Source: VXMO01 sp965219405
Lineage (GTDB): Bacteria; Chloroflexota; Dehalococcoidia; UBA6926
DNA: 64,000 bases
Direction: 5' to 3'
NCBI GenBank assembly: GCA_965219405.1
Contig: OZ244736.1
Coordinates: 124,001 to 188,000 of the forward strand
Part shown: piece after piece, positions 1 to 8,364 of the stretch
Numbering within the stretch: position 1 is the first letter of the stretch
Layout: each line of letters starts with the position of its first letter
The notes under the pieces: generated by a model
Seen by the model: only the letters and a program-made list of their open reading frames with translations
Databases searched by the model: none
What the model was told of the DNA's origin: nothing
Program-made: the position numbers and the translations under genes

Positions 1-86
1 ACATGGTGGGTCACAAGCTTGGCGAGTTCGCGCCGACACGGACATTCCGCGGCCACGTTCGCAATGAGCGTCAGGCCAGGCGGTAG
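1..86 (+). CDS. rpsS: 30S ribosomal protein S19, C-terminal end (partial)
   Basis: Only the last 27 codons are inside the window. They include the conserved GHKLGEFAPTRTFRGH stretch that closes S19, a protein of the small-subunit head that contacts S13 and 16S rRNA. The TAG stop is at 84-86 and rplV follows 15 bases later, the usual S10-operon order. The gene starts upstream of the window, so its length and start cannot be judged. Confidence 0.93.
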   Translation, partial: MVGHKLGEFAPTRTFRGHVRNERQARR

Positions 87-101
87 GGCGGAGAGGGCGC
101 G

Positions 102-443
102 ATGCAGGTAACAGCACGAGCACGCCGTATGTCTCTCTCCGTACGCAAGCTGCACGTCATCACGCAGATGCTGCCCGGCATGAATGTCGACGACGCTCTC
201 ACACAATTGCAGTTCATGGCGAGTCCATGGGCGAAGGAAGTCGCGAAGGTTGTGCGTTCAGCGGCGGCGAACGCGGAGAACAACTACGACCTGGATCCGA
301 GTATGTTGCGCATCGCGCGCATGGACATTGGGCCGGCGGAGACGCTGCGGCGGTTCAAGCCGCGTGCACGGGGTCAGGCCGGCAAACATTTCCGCAAGCA
401 CAGCAATTTGACGGTCATCGTGGATGACGAGGAGAACGGCTAA
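102..443 (+). CDS. rplV: 50S ribosomal protein L22
   Basis: 113 residues, the normal size. L22 binds 23S rRNA early in assembly and its beta-hairpin lines the peptide exit tunnel. The C-terminal signature is visible as FKPRARGQAGKHFRKHSN, followed by the last strand LTVIV and a short acidic end. A GGAGAGG Shine-Dalgarno precedes the ATG. The stop overlaps the rpsC start (TAATG sharing one A at 443), so the two are translationally coupled. Flanked by rpsS and rpsC as in almost all bacteria. Confidence 0.97.
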   Translation: MQVTARARRMSLSVRKLHVITQMLPGMNVDDALTQLQFMASPWAKEVAKVVRSAAANAENNYDLDPSMLRIARMDIGPAETLRRFKPRARGQAGKHFRKHSNLTVIVDDEENG

Positions 444-1372
444 TGGGTCATAAGGTTCACCCGTTTGGGTTCCGCCTCGGGTACATCCGGGATTGGCAGA
501 CGCACTGGTTCGCTGATCGCGCTGAGCAATATCGAACGAATTTGCAGGAGGATCTGCAGATTCGAGACCACATCATAAACAAGCACCGTGATGCCGCTGT
601 TGCGCGAGTGGAGCTGGAGCGCAAGACGAGCGAGGTGCGGGCGCTGATTCACACGGCGCGGCCGGGCGTGGTCATCGGGCGCGGCGGTCAGCGTGTTGAG
701 GAACTCCGCCAGGAACTTGAAAACCTGACTGGCAAGCGGGTCCGCGTGGATATCAACGAGATTCGTCAGCCGGAGCTTGAGGCGACGCTGGTCGCACAGA
801 GCATCGCTGACCAGATCCAGCGGCAAGTTTCCTTCCGTCGTGCCACTCGGCAGGCCGTTCAACGGTCCATGCAGGCCGGCGCGCAAGGGATTCGAGTCGC
901 GGTTGCAGGACGACTGGGCGGCGCGGAGATCGCACGCACAGAGAAAGCGATGGACGGCCGCGTCCCGCTCCACACGCTGCGCGCCGATATTGACTTCGGC
1001 ACTGCGGAGGCGCGGACGCAGATGGGTCAGATCGGTGTCAAGGTCTGGGTCTATCGCGGCGATATTGTGACGGAGGCGACACCGGAGGAACTGGCGCGAC
1101 GCAGCGCCCTGATGTCCACCCCGGTGGCGTCCTCAGATAACGGGGCTGCGGACAGCCCGGCGCCTGCTGCCGAGGCGACACCTCCTGAGAGCGCCACTCC
1201 CGCCGTTGCCGAGGCCGAGGCGACGACTCCTGAGAGCGCCACTCCCGCCGTTGTCGAGGCCGAGGCGACGACTCCTGAGAGCGACAGTCCCGCAGAAATC
1301 GAAACGCCGGCCGCAGAAGCCGAAACGCCCGCCGCGGCTGAAGAGGCGGACACTAACGAGAACGACGAGTAG
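443..1372 (+). CDS. rpsC: 30S ribosomal protein S3 with long acidic Ala/Pro/Thr-rich C-terminal tail
   Basis: S3 lies at the mRNA entry channel. The KH domain is seen in VVIGRGGQRVEELR, and the C-terminal S3 domain ends near residue 224 (GVKVWVYRGDIV). At 309 residues it is far longer than the usual 210-235. Residues about 225-309 are low complexity, rich in Ala, Glu, Pro and Thr, with three copies of an EATTPESATPAV-like motif encoded by a near-identical 45-base DNA repeat. The tail is in frame and uninterrupted and the gene abuts rplP, so it is not a misassembled end. A function for the tail cannot be read from sequence; it is predicted disordered and acidic. Confidence 0.96.
   Translation: MGHKVHPFGFRLGYIRDWQTHWFADRAEQYRTNLQEDLQIRDHIINKHRDAAVARVELERKTSEVRALIHTARPGVVIGRGGQRVEELRQELENLTGKRVRVDINEIRQPELEATLVAQSIADQIQRQVSFRRATRQAVQRSMQAGAQGIRVAVAGRLGGAEIARTEKAMDGRVPLHTLRADIDFGTAEARTQMGQIGVKVWVYRGDIVTEATPEELARRSALMSTPVASSDNGAADSPAPAAEATPPESATPAVAEAEATTPESATPAVVEAEATTPESDSPAEIETPAAEAETPAAAEEADTNENDE
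1172..1294 (+). repeat. 45-base tandem repeat inside the rpsC tail
   Basis: Three head-to-tail copies: 1172-1210 (a shorter 39-base copy), 1211-1255 and 1256-1294 (incomplete). Copies two and three are almost identical over their shared length. Each encodes an EAEATTPESATPAVV-like unit, so copy-number change keeps the reading frame. The low divergence points to recent duplication within the gene. Confidence 0.85.
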
Positions 1373-1387
1373 TTCGGACTAACGGAC

Positions 1388-1801
1388 ATGCTGCAACCAC
1401 GACGAGTCAAATATCGCAAGCAACACCGGGGCCGGATGCGCGGCATGGCGCAGAAGGGGAACACGGTGGCGTTTGGCGAGTTTGGAATCCAGTCGATGGA
1501 GCCGATCTGGCTCACGGGCCGCCAAATTGAGGCGGCGCGGCGAGCGATGACTCGCCACGTCCGGCGCGGCGGCCAGATATGGATTCGTGTATTCCCGCAT
1601 AAGTCGATTACGAAGAAGCCATTGGAGACACGGATGGGCGCCGGCAAGGGGAACGTGGAGGGCTGGGTAGCCGTGGTGCGCCCCGGCAAGATCCTGTTCG
1701 AGATTGCAGGGGTTCCTGAAGAAGCTGCGCGTCGGGCGATGCGGCTGGCGCAGGACAAGCTGCCCATCCGCACACAGATCGTCACTCGTGACATGGAGTA
1801 G
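1388..1801 (+). CDS. rplP: 50S ribosomal protein L16
   Basis: 137 residues, the standard length. L16 organises the A-site tRNA elbow region and the base of the L7/L12 stalk. Conserved segments include the RGRMRGMAQKGN start, FGEFGIQSMEPIWLTGRQIE, and RGGQIWIRVFPHKSITKKP. It begins 15 bases after rpsC and is followed by rpmC after 6 bases. No extension is present here, in contrast to S3. Confidence 0.97.
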   Translation: MLQPRRVKYRKQHRGRMRGMAQKGNTVAFGEFGIQSMEPIWLTGRQIEAARRAMTRHVRRGGQIWIRVFPHKSITKKPLETRMGAGKGNVEGWVAVVRPGKILFEIAGVPEEAARRAMRLAQDKLPIRTQIVTRDME

Positions 1802-1807
1802 TCCAGG

Positions 1808-2023
1808 ATGGACATGGAAGAGATACACGCGCTGAATGATGACCAGCTCCAGGAGGAGTTGGAGAATGCGCATCGTGAGCTGTTCAACCTGCGCTTTCGC
1901 GCGGTGACGCGACAGCTGGCTAACACCAGCGAGGTTGGCAAGGCGCGCAAGAGCGTCGCCCGTTTCAAGACTGTAATCCGTGAGCGGCAGTTGGAGGCCT
2001 TCACGGTGGAGGAGACAGCGTAG
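1808..2023 (+). CDS. rpmC: 50S ribosomal protein L29
   Basis: 71 residues forming the typical two-helix L29, which sits near the exit tunnel and helps dock trigger factor and SRP. The conserved core LRFRAVTRQLANTSEVGKARKSVAR is plain. The ATG follows an AGG-containing spacer after rplP. Its TAG stop at 2021-2023 is directly followed by the rpsQ ATG with no gap, implying coupling. Confidence 0.96.
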   Translation: MDMEEIHALNDDQLQEELENAHRELFNLRFRAVTRQLANTSEVGKARKSVARFKTVIRERQLEAFTVEETA

Positions 2024-2311
2024 ATGCCCGATCAGAAGACACGTGTGGGCCGCGTGGTCAGCACGAAGATGGAGAAGACGGTTGTGGTGACCGTTGAGCG
2101 GCAGCGCACCCACCGCCTGTATAAGAAGGCAGTTCGCCGCCTGACGCGGTTCAAGGCGCACGATGAGAACAGTGTGTGTGCCGAGGGAGACCTTGTGCGC
2201 ATCCAGGAGACCCGGCCGCTGTCCAGGGACAAGCGATGGCGCGTCACTGACGTGCTGGAGCGCGGCATCGTTGCGACGTTGCCTGATGATGCGAGGGCGG
2301 GGGCCGAATGA
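2024..2311 (+). CDS. rpsQ: 30S ribosomal protein S17
   Basis: 95 residues, OB-fold primary 16S rRNA binder. The family signature is visible: GRVVSTKMEKTVVVTVER near the start and GDLVRIQETRPLSRDKRW further on. It starts immediately after rpmC and its end overlaps the rplN ATG (ATGA at 2308-2311). Slightly longer than the usual 80-85 residues because of a short Ala/Gly-rich C-terminus. Confidence 0.96.
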   Translation: MPDQKTRVGRVVSTKMEKTVVVTVERQRTHRLYKKAVRRLTRFKAHDENSVCAEGDLVRIQETRPLSRDKRWRVTDVLERGIVATLPDDARAGAE

Positions 2312-2676
2312 TCCAGGTGCAGACACGCCTTCGCGTCGCGGACAATTCCGGCGCTCGCGAGATCCAGTGCATCAACGTGCCGGGCGGCACGCGGCGGCAC
2401 TATGCGTCCGTGGGGGACATCATCGTCGCATCCGTCAAGGAGGCACAGCCGAACGCGGGCGTCCGCAAGGGTGACGTCGTTCGGGCAGTTGTGGTGCGCG
2501 TGGTCAAGCCGTACCGGCGGCCTGACGGCTCGTATATTCGGTTCGATGAGAACGCAGCTGTCATCCTGACAGAGCGCGATCTGCCGCGAGGCACGCGTAT
2601 TTTCGGGCCCGTCGCTCGAGAACTACGCGACAAGAATTTCATGCGAATCATCTCGCTCGCCCCGGAGGTGCTGTAG
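2308..2676 (+). CDS. rplN: 50S ribosomal protein L14
   Basis: 122 residues, exactly the family length. L14 forms part of the subunit interface and is where the silencing factor RsfS binds in bacteria. The opening MIQVQTRLRVADNSGARE and the closing ELRDKNFMRIISLAPEVL are hallmark ends. Overlaps rpsQ by four bases and is followed by rplX after two bases. Confidence 0.98.
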   Translation: MIQVQTRLRVADNSGAREIQCINVPGGTRRHYASVGDIIVASVKEAQPNAGVRKGDVVRAVVVRVVKPYRRPDGSYIRFDENAAVILTERDLPRGTRIFGPVARELRDKNFMRIISLAPEVL

Positions 2677-2678
2677 CA

Positions 2679-2996
2679 ATGGCGGCGACGATTAAGCGCA
2701 ACGACATGGTGTACGTGGCCGCCGGCAAGGACCGCGGCAAGCGCGGCACGGTGGAGCGGGTGATCCCCTCCAAGAGCCGCGTGGTCGTGCAGGGCGTGAA
2801 CATTATCAAGAAGCATCAACGCCCACAACCGGGCGTGCGGCAGGGCGGCATCATCGAGCTTCCCAATGCGCTGCATATTTCCAACGTGCGGTTGATTTGC
2901 CCCCACTGCGATAAGGCGGTGCGGGTGAGTTTCGGCACACTCGAAGACGGACGCAAGGTCCGACGGTGTAAGTCATGCAACGAGACGATCGACTAA
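2679..2996 (+). CDS. rplX: 50S ribosomal protein L24 with C-terminal zinc ribbon
   Basis: 105 residues. L24 is an early 23S rRNA binder near the exit tunnel. The KOW segment appears as GKDRGKRGTVERVIPSKSRVVV. The C-terminal third carries two CxxC pairs, CPHC and CKSC, about 22 residues apart, the zinc-ribbon form seen in many bacterial L24 proteins. The end overlaps the longest rplE frame by 22 bases. Confidence 0.96.
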   Translation: MAATIKRNDMVYVAAGKDRGKRGTVERVIPSKSRVVVQGVNIIKKHQRPQPGVRQGGIIELPNALHISNVRLICPHCDKAVRVSFGTLEDGRKVRRCKSCNETID

Positions 2997-3742
2997 ACAG
3001 CGACGACATCGAACACGATTTCCCGTTCCCCGTTCCGGCGGGGGCGTCAACGGATGACGCGCAGGAGGGCGAAGAGGCGGAGGCCCCTGCCCGTCAGCGC
3101 CGCTCATCCGGACGGCGACGGCAGGCTGATTCGTCGGATGAGGGCCAGCAGGAGACCGTGTCGACGAATGGCGCGCGAGCTGCGGAGCTTCCGCGCCTCC
3201 GCCAGATCTATATGGATGAGGTGGCCCCTGCCCTGATGCAGGAGTTTAATTTCACAAATGCGATGCGCGTACCGAAGATCACGAAAATCGTGCTGAACAT
3301 CGGCGCGGGAGACGCGCGTGATGAGGCACGGGTGCTGGAGGGAATCCAACGCGATCTGACGACGATTTCCGGCCAGAAGCCGGTCGTCACACGCGCCCGG
3401 AACTCCATCGCCGGATTCCACATCCGCGAGGGGAACACCATCGGCGCGTCCGTGACACTGCGTGGAGCGCGCATGTGGAACTTCCTGGACAGGCTGATGA
3501 ACGTGGCACTGCCCCGCACACGAGATTTTCGGGGCGTTTCGCCCAAGGCGTTCGACAGGCGCGGCAACTACAGTGTCGGGCTGCGGGAGCAAATCATCTT
3601 TCCGGAAGTCGATTACAACCGCGTGGATCGGATTCGCGGCTTGCAAGTGAACATTGTGACGACGGCGCAGACGGACGATGAGGGGCTCAGACTGCTGGCC
3701 CTGCTGGGGATGCCGTTTGCGCGTGAGGAGATCACCAACTAA
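2975..3742 (+). CDS. rplE: 50S ribosomal protein L5, possible N-terminal extension
   Basis: L5 contacts 5S rRNA and P-site tRNA. The core begins at LPRLRQIYMDEVAPALMQEF and contains the signatures MRVPKITKIVLNIG and LREQIIFPEVDY. From the first ATG (2975) the protein has 255 residues against about 180 for the family. The extra first ~65 residues are charged and low complexity (DDAQEGEEAEAP, then RRSSGRRR). A GTG at 3158 would give 194 residues but its AGGAG site is only about three bases away. The longer frame overlaps rplX by 22 bases. Start unresolved; the gene itself is certain. Confidence 0.9.
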   Translation: MQRDDRLNSDDIEHDFPFPVPAGASTDDAQEGEEAEAPARQRRSSGRRRQADSSDEGQQETVSTNGARAAELPRLRQIYMDEVAPALMQEFNFTNAMRVPKITKIVLNIGAGDARDEARVLEGIQRDLTTISGQKPVVTRARNSIAGFHIREGNTIGASVTLRGARMWNFLDRLMNVALPRTRDFRGVSPKAFDRRGNYSVGLREQIIFPEVDYNRVDRIRGLQVNIVTTAQTDDEGLRLLALLGMPFAREEITN

Positions 3743-3927
3743 TGGCGAAGAAGTCAAAGATTGCCCGCTGGAAGCGCCCGCCCAAGTACAAGGTGCAGGC
3801 GTACAACCGCTGCCATGTGTGCGGCCGGCCGCGCGCGTACTACCGCATGTTCGGCCTTTGCCGCATTTGCATGCGGGAGAGGGCGCTCACGGGACAGCTT
3901 CCGGGCGTGCGCAAGGCAAGTTGGTAG
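3742..3927 (+). CDS. rpsN: 30S ribosomal protein S14, zinc-binding type Z
   Basis: 61 residues. This is the short zinc-dependent S14, with CHVCG and CRICM pairs flanking RPRAYYRMFGL, which sits in the small-subunit head. Its ATG overlaps the rplE stop (TAATG), so it is coupled to L5. The gene lies in the standard rplE-rpsN-rpsH position. The zinc-free paralogue is not in this window. Confidence 0.97.
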   Translation: MAKKSKIARWKRPPKYKVQAYNRCHVCGRPRAYYRMFGLCRICMRERALTGQLPGVRKASW

Positions 3928-3945
3928 AGGGGAGAGCGTAAGCAC

Positions 3946-4347
3946 ATGACCGTTAGCGACCCCATCGGCGATATGCTCACCCGCATCCGCAACGGGTTGA
4001 TGGCTCGGCATGAGTCCATCACCGTGCCGGCGTCCAAGACCAAGGTCGCCATTGCGGAAATCCTCAAACAGGAGGGTTTTATCCGCGACTTTTCGATCCT
4101 GAGAGGGACGACGCCTCAGCAGATTGTTCGGATGCAGATGGCATACCGCGAGGGCAACAGCCCCGTCATCAACGGGCTGCGGCGGGTAAGCAAGCCCGGA
4201 CTGCGCGTGTATGTGCAGCGTGGTGAGATTCCGCGCATCTTCGGAGGCCTCGGCATCGCGGTCGTCTCGACATCGAGCGGCGTGATGACGGGCCGGGAGG
4301 CGTGGCGCAAGGGTATTGGAGGAGAGTTGCTCGCCTACGTATGGTAG
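3946..4347 (+). CDS. rpsH: 30S ribosomal protein S8
   Basis: 133 residues, family length. S8 is a central-domain 16S rRNA binder and, in some bacteria, the translational repressor of the spc operon. Signatures are DPIGDMLTRIRNG at the start and ISTSSGVMT-like VVSTSSGVMTGREA near the end. A GGGGAGAG ribosome-binding site precedes the ATG. A 75-base spacer separates it from rplF. Confidence 0.97.
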   Translation: MTVSDPIGDMLTRIRNGLMARHESITVPASKTKVAIAEILKQEGFIRDFSILRGTTPQQIVRMQMAYREGNSPVINGLRRVSKPGLRVYVQRGEIPRIFGGLGIAVVSTSSGVMTGREAWRKGIGGELLAYVW

Positions 4348-4422
4348 GCAGATAAGCGAACAGGAACGGTCAAACGCGCAGAGTGGATTTGTGAAGAGAA
4401 TCTGAGGAACACGGTTTCAAAA

Positions 4423-4980
4423 ATGTCACGAGTAGGACGAATGCCGATACCGGTGCCGGGGGGCGTGCAGGTCGCGATGACCGACGACCCTGACGGGACG
4501 ATGATCGTCGTCAAGGGGCCGCGCGGTGAATTGTCTCGCCAGTTCCATCGGGCCGTGCGCTTTGAGCAAGAGGACAGCGTAATCACCGTTTATCGCAAGA
4601 ATGAGAATGACCGCGCATCGGCGGCCTTCCATGGGCTGTCGCGCGCGCTGCTGGCCAACATGGTCACGGGCGTATCCGAGGGCTATCGGCGGACGCTGGA
4701 GATCCAGGGGGCAGGTTACCGCGCGCAGCAGACGGGACAGGGCATCACCCTGAGCGTCGGCTACTCGCACACCGTGGAGATTCAGCCGCCGGATGGAATC
4801 ACGCTGGAGGCGGAGAGCAATACACGCCTGCATGTAGACGGTATCGACAAGGAGCTAGTCGGTCAGACGGCGGCCAAGATCCGCGCGGTGCGCAAGCCGG
4901 GCGTGTACACGGGCAAGGGCATCCGCTACCAGGGCGAGCAGGTGCGGCGCAAGGCCGGCAAGGGCGCCGGACGCAGATAG
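4423..4980 (+). CDS. rplF: 50S ribosomal protein L6
   Basis: 185 residues, two-repeat L6 fold near the sarcin-ricin loop. Starts with SRVGRMPIPVPGGVQV and holds the C-terminal signature YTGKGIRYQGEQVRRKAGK. The ATG chosen is the only in-frame start giving the canonical N-terminus; a GAGG lies rather far upstream. The 75-base gap before it is one of the larger gaps in this operon, and I see no clear promoter or stem-loop in it. Confidence 0.97.
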   Translation: MSRVGRMPIPVPGGVQVAMTDDPDGTMIVVKGPRGELSRQFHRAVRFEQEDSVITVYRKNENDRASAAFHGLSRALLANMVTGVSEGYRRTLEIQGAGYRAQQTGQGITLSVGYSHTVEIQPPDGITLEAESNTRLHVDGIDKELVGQTAAKIRAVRKPGVYTGKGIRYQGEQVRRKAGKGAGRR

Positions 4981-4997
4981 GCGGAGTAGAAGCAGAC

Positions 4998-5366
<369 letters not shown>

Positions 5367-5390
5367 AGACGGGGAGCGGACGGAGAAACG

Positions 5391-6269
5391 ATGACACTAG
5401 GACGCACACGTGGCGCGCGCGGGCGCACACGGGAACGACAGCGCGACGCGGACCGGGAATCAGACGGCCTGACCGAAAGCGTGGTGTCGATTCGGCGCGT
5501 CGCGAAAACCGTTGCGGGCGGACGTCGGTTCACGTTCAACGCGCTCGTCGTGGTTGGCGACGGCAAGGGTAAGATTGGCTACGGCCTCGGCAAGGCGGCG
5601 GAGGTGCCGCTTGCCGTGCAGAAGGGCGGAGCAATTGCTCGCCGCTCGCTGATTGACGTATCAACGCTTGAGAGCAGCGTGCCGCAGCAGGTAGTGAGCC
5701 GTTTCGGAGGCGCTCAGATTCTTCTCCGTCCCGCCGCACCGGGCACAGGGGTCCGCGCAAGCGCCGCCGTGCGCGCCGTTGTTCAGGCGGCCGGTGTGCG
5801 CGATATTTTGACGAAGTCTCAGGGCAGCAACAACCCGATCAACGTGGTCCAGGCCACCATCAAGGGCCTACAGATGATGCGCGACCCGCGTCAGACGATT
5901 TCATTGCGCCGCATGGTGCGGGGCGAGGAGCCGCTCCCCGAGAAGGAGCCGGATGCAGCCACCGATTATGCCGGGCCCACGCCCGTCTCACCGCAGCCGG
6001 TGAGCAGCGATACATTCCTGGCGGAGAACGCCGAAGAGGAGCAGGCCACGGCTACGGAATCGCAAGCGATTGAGGTCGAGGCAGAAGCCGAAACTGAGGC
6101 GGAGACCACTGACGCTGAGCCGGATTCTGCCGAAGAGACGGACGCGCCCGCCGCCGACACTGAGGAAACTCCCGTCGCCGAGACTGAGGAGCCTGCAACA
6201 GCGGAAGCAACCGAGGATGCGGACAGCTCCGAGACTAGTGACGACGAGAACGAGGGCGCAGGGTCATGA
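5391..6269 (+). CDS. rpsE: 30S ribosomal protein S5 with long acidic C-terminal tail
   Basis: S5 acts at the mRNA entrance and in decoding accuracy. The double-stranded RNA-binding core is seen in VVSIRRVAKTVAGGRRF and VVGDGKGKIGYGLGKA, and the second domain ends near IKGLQMM (about residue 163). At 292 residues the protein is about 120 longer than the family. Residues about 176-292 are acidic low complexity dominated by Ala, Glu, Thr and Asp, the same style as the S3 tail. Two GGAG sites precede the ATG. The stop overlaps the rpmD ATG (ATGA). Confidence 0.96.
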   Translation: MTLGRTRGARGRTRERQRDADRESDGLTESVVSIRRVAKTVAGGRRFTFNALVVVGDGKGKIGYGLGKAAEVPLAVQKGGAIARRSLIDVSTLESSVPQQVVSRFGGAQILLRPAAPGTGVRASAAVRAVVQAAGVRDILTKSQGSNNPINVVQATIKGLQMMRDPRQTISLRRMVRGEEPLPEKEPDAATDYAGPTPVSPQPVSSDTFLAENAEEEQATATESQAIEVEAEAETEAETTDAEPDSAEETDAPAADTEETPVAETEEPATAEATEDADSSETSDDENEGAGS

Positions 6270-6472
6270 CGAAGGTGCGTGTGACGCTCACCAAGAGCCC
6301 GATTAACCAGAAGTCGGACCAGGTCAAGACGCTGCGCGCGCTCGGCCTCCGACGCATGGGGGACGAGCGGGAGCACGATTACTCACGCTCGATTCGGGGG
6401 ATGTTGATCAAGGTGCGCCACCTGGTGACGACGGAATTGAGGGACGAGGGAGGCGCGAGCGCCGATGCATGA
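6266..6472 (+). CDS. rpmD: 50S ribosomal protein L30
   Basis: 68 residues, with VRVTLTKSPINQKSDQVKTLRALGL matching the bacterial short L30; given its position between rpsE and rplO the call is firm. The family core ends about residue 57, here followed by a short DEGGASADA end. It overlaps rpsE by four bases and rplO by eight, so all three are likely translated in series. Confidence 0.95.
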   Translation: MTKVRVTLTKSPINQKSDQVKTLRALGLRRMGDEREHDYSRSIRGMLIKVRHLVTTELRDEGGASADA

Positions 6473-6935
6473 GAATGAGCTGCGATCGCCTGCCGGGTCC
6501 CGGAAGCGCAGGCGGCGCGTGGGACGGGGAAACTCTTCGGGCCGCGGCACCTATGCCGGCAAAGGCTTGAAGGGGCAGAAGTCTCGTTCAGGCGGCGGGG
6601 TGCGCGCGAGCTTTGAGGGCGGTCAGCTATCGCTGGTCAAGAGGCTGCCGCACAAGCGAGGCTTCAAGAATCTCTTCCGGGTTGAATATGAGCCGGTGAA
6701 CTTGTCGAGCCTGATGGACCTGCCCGCCGGTTCGGAGGTCAGTCCGGAATCGCTGCGTGATCAGGGGATTATCAGATCGCTCAAGAAGCCAATCGTCATT
6801 TTGGCAGACGGAGAAATCGAGCAGTCTCTCACCGTCCGCGCCCACCGCGTGTCCCGTACCGCGCGTGAGAAGATCGAGGCGGCGGGCGGCAGTATTGACA
6901 CCCTTCCCAAGCCTGTCATTCATCGGCCCCGATAA
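6465..6935 (+). CDS. rplO: 50S ribosomal protein L15
   Basis: 156 residues, family length. The Gly-rich N-terminal arm that threads into 23S rRNA is visible as RVGRGNSSGRGTYAGKGLKGQKSR in shortened form, and the C-terminal globular part includes LTVRAHRVSRTAREKIEAAGG. Starts inside the end of rpmD. It is followed 18 bases later by secY, the normal order. Confidence 0.96.
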   Translation: MHENELRSPAGSRKRRRRVGRGNSSGRGTYAGKGLKGQKSRSGGGVRASFEGGQLSLVKRLPHKRGFKNLFRVEYEPVNLSSLMDLPAGSEVSPESLRDQGIIRSLKKPIVILADGEIEQSLTVRAHRVSRTAREKIEAAGGSIDTLPKPVIHRPR

Positions 6936-6953
6936 AAGGGAGCGAATCGCGTC

Positions 6954-8291
6954 GTGAGTTACTCATCGACGACCGAACGGCGTCAACCGCGTCCGGCCCT
7001 GATCCAGGCGATGATCGATGCCTGGTACCAGCCGGATCTCCGACGCCGCATTCTCTTCACGTTCGCGATTCTTGTGATTTTCCGGTTCATCGCGCACGTT
7101 CCGGTGCCGGGAGCGGACATTGTCGCGCTACGGCAGCTTTTCCAGAGCAACCAGTTGCTGGGGTTCCTGGATATCTTCAGCGGCGGCGCGATGCGCAACC
7201 TGTCTGTTGCCGCGATGGGCGTGTACCCGTACATCACGGCAAGCATCATCCTGCAGATCATGATTCCGGTGATCCCCCGCCTGTCCGCGCTCGCGCGCGA
7301 GGGCGAGGCCGGACGGCAGAAGATCAACCAGTACACGCACTGGATGACGGTGCCCATCGCCGCGGCGTCCGCCTATGGACAGCTTGTTCTTTTGAACAGG
7401 CTTGGGGTGCTGGGCGCGCTGTGGCCATACCCGGGCGGCGAGTTCCTGCCAACGCTGGCGATGATCGTGAGCATGGCAGGCGGGACGATGTTGCTGGTTT
7501 GGCTGGGCGAGCTGATCACTGAGAGCGGCATCGGCAACGGCATTTCCGTCATCATCTTCGGCGGCATCGTGGCCGGGCTGCCGACACTGTTTGGTCAGGG
7601 CGTGTTCGCCAATGATCCGATTGCCCTTGCGCTGGTGGGATTTGCCGGACTGGCAACCATCTATTTCATCGTTGTCTTCACGGAGGCGCAACGTCGTATT
7701 CCCGTTCAATATGGACGAAGCGTGACGCGACAGGGGCGCGTGTACAGGCAAAGCGGATCGACCTTCATCCCATTGCGTGTGAACTCCGCCGGCATGATTC
7801 CGCTCATCTTCGCGTTCTCCATCCTCATCTTTCCGCCGACGGTTGCAAGCTATTTCCAGGAGGCGGACAACAATCTTGTCGCGGGAGTCGGCGACTTCTT
7901 CGCCCGGAACCTGGGGCCGGAAGGGTTCATGTACTGGCTGCTGCTCTTTTTCCTGGTTGTGGCGTTTACTTTCTTCTACACGATGGTTACGTTCCAGCAG
8001 CAGAACCTCGCGGAGTCCTTACAACGCAACGGCGGATTCATCCCCGGCATCAGACCGGGGCCACCGACGCATAACTATCTCATTCGCGTGTTGACGCGGA
8101 TCACGTGGGGCGGCGCGATATTTTTGGGGATCGTCGCAATCGTCCCGTTCTTCCTGCTGTTGGCGACGGGCGTGAGCACGTTATCAATTTCCAGCACTGC
8201 CCTGCTCATCGTGGTTGCGGTCGTGTTGGACACGATGCGGCAGCTGCAATCGCAACTCTTGATGCGGCAATACGAGGGATTTTTGAGGTAA
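6954..8291 (+). CDS. secY: Preprotein translocase subunit SecY
   Basis: 445 residues, ten hydrophobic segments expected for the SecYEG channel. Diagnostic pieces are VPVPGADI, LLGFLDIFSGGAMRNLSVAAMGVYPYITASI (first two helices and plug), EGEAGRQKINQYTHW, GIGNGISVIIFGGIV, and the cytosolic loop QRRIPVQYGR. A GTG start at 6954 follows an AAGGGAG site. Lies between rplO and adk as in most bacteria and serves export of the lipoproteins and stalked proteins encoded further on. Confidence 0.97.
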   Translation: MSYSSTTERRQPRPALIQAMIDAWYQPDLRRRILFTFAILVIFRFIAHVPVPGADIVALRQLFQSNQLLGFLDIFSGGAMRNLSVAAMGVYPYITASIILQIMIPVIPRLSALAREGEAGRQKINQYTHWMTVPIAAASAYGQLVLLNRLGVLGALWPYPGGEFLPTLAMIVSMAGGTMLLVWLGELITESGIGNGISVIIFGGIVAGLPTLFGQGVFANDPIALALVGFAGLATIYFIVVFTEAQRRIPVQYGRSVTRQGRVYRQSGSTFIPLRVNSAGMIPLIFAFSILIFPPTVASYFQEADNNLVAGVGDFFARNLGPEGFMYWLLLFFLVVAFTFFYTMVTFQQQNLAESLQRNGGFIPGIRPGPPTHNYLIRVLTRITWGGAIFLGIVAIVPFFLLLATGVSTLSISSTALLIVVAVVLDTMRQLQSQLLMRQYEGFLR

Positions 8292-8364
8292 CGGGCGCGC
8301 GTTCATCCCGCCGCACATGTTATTCATTCAATTAGGCACACTCTGATACGAACAGGGAGTCACG

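Noticed and set aside
1051..2326. Long antisense open frames (about 315 codons each) opposite rpsC, rplP, rpmC and rpsQ
   Set aside because: They mirror certain ribosomal genes in GC-rich DNA and contain no recognisable domain or ribosome-binding site.
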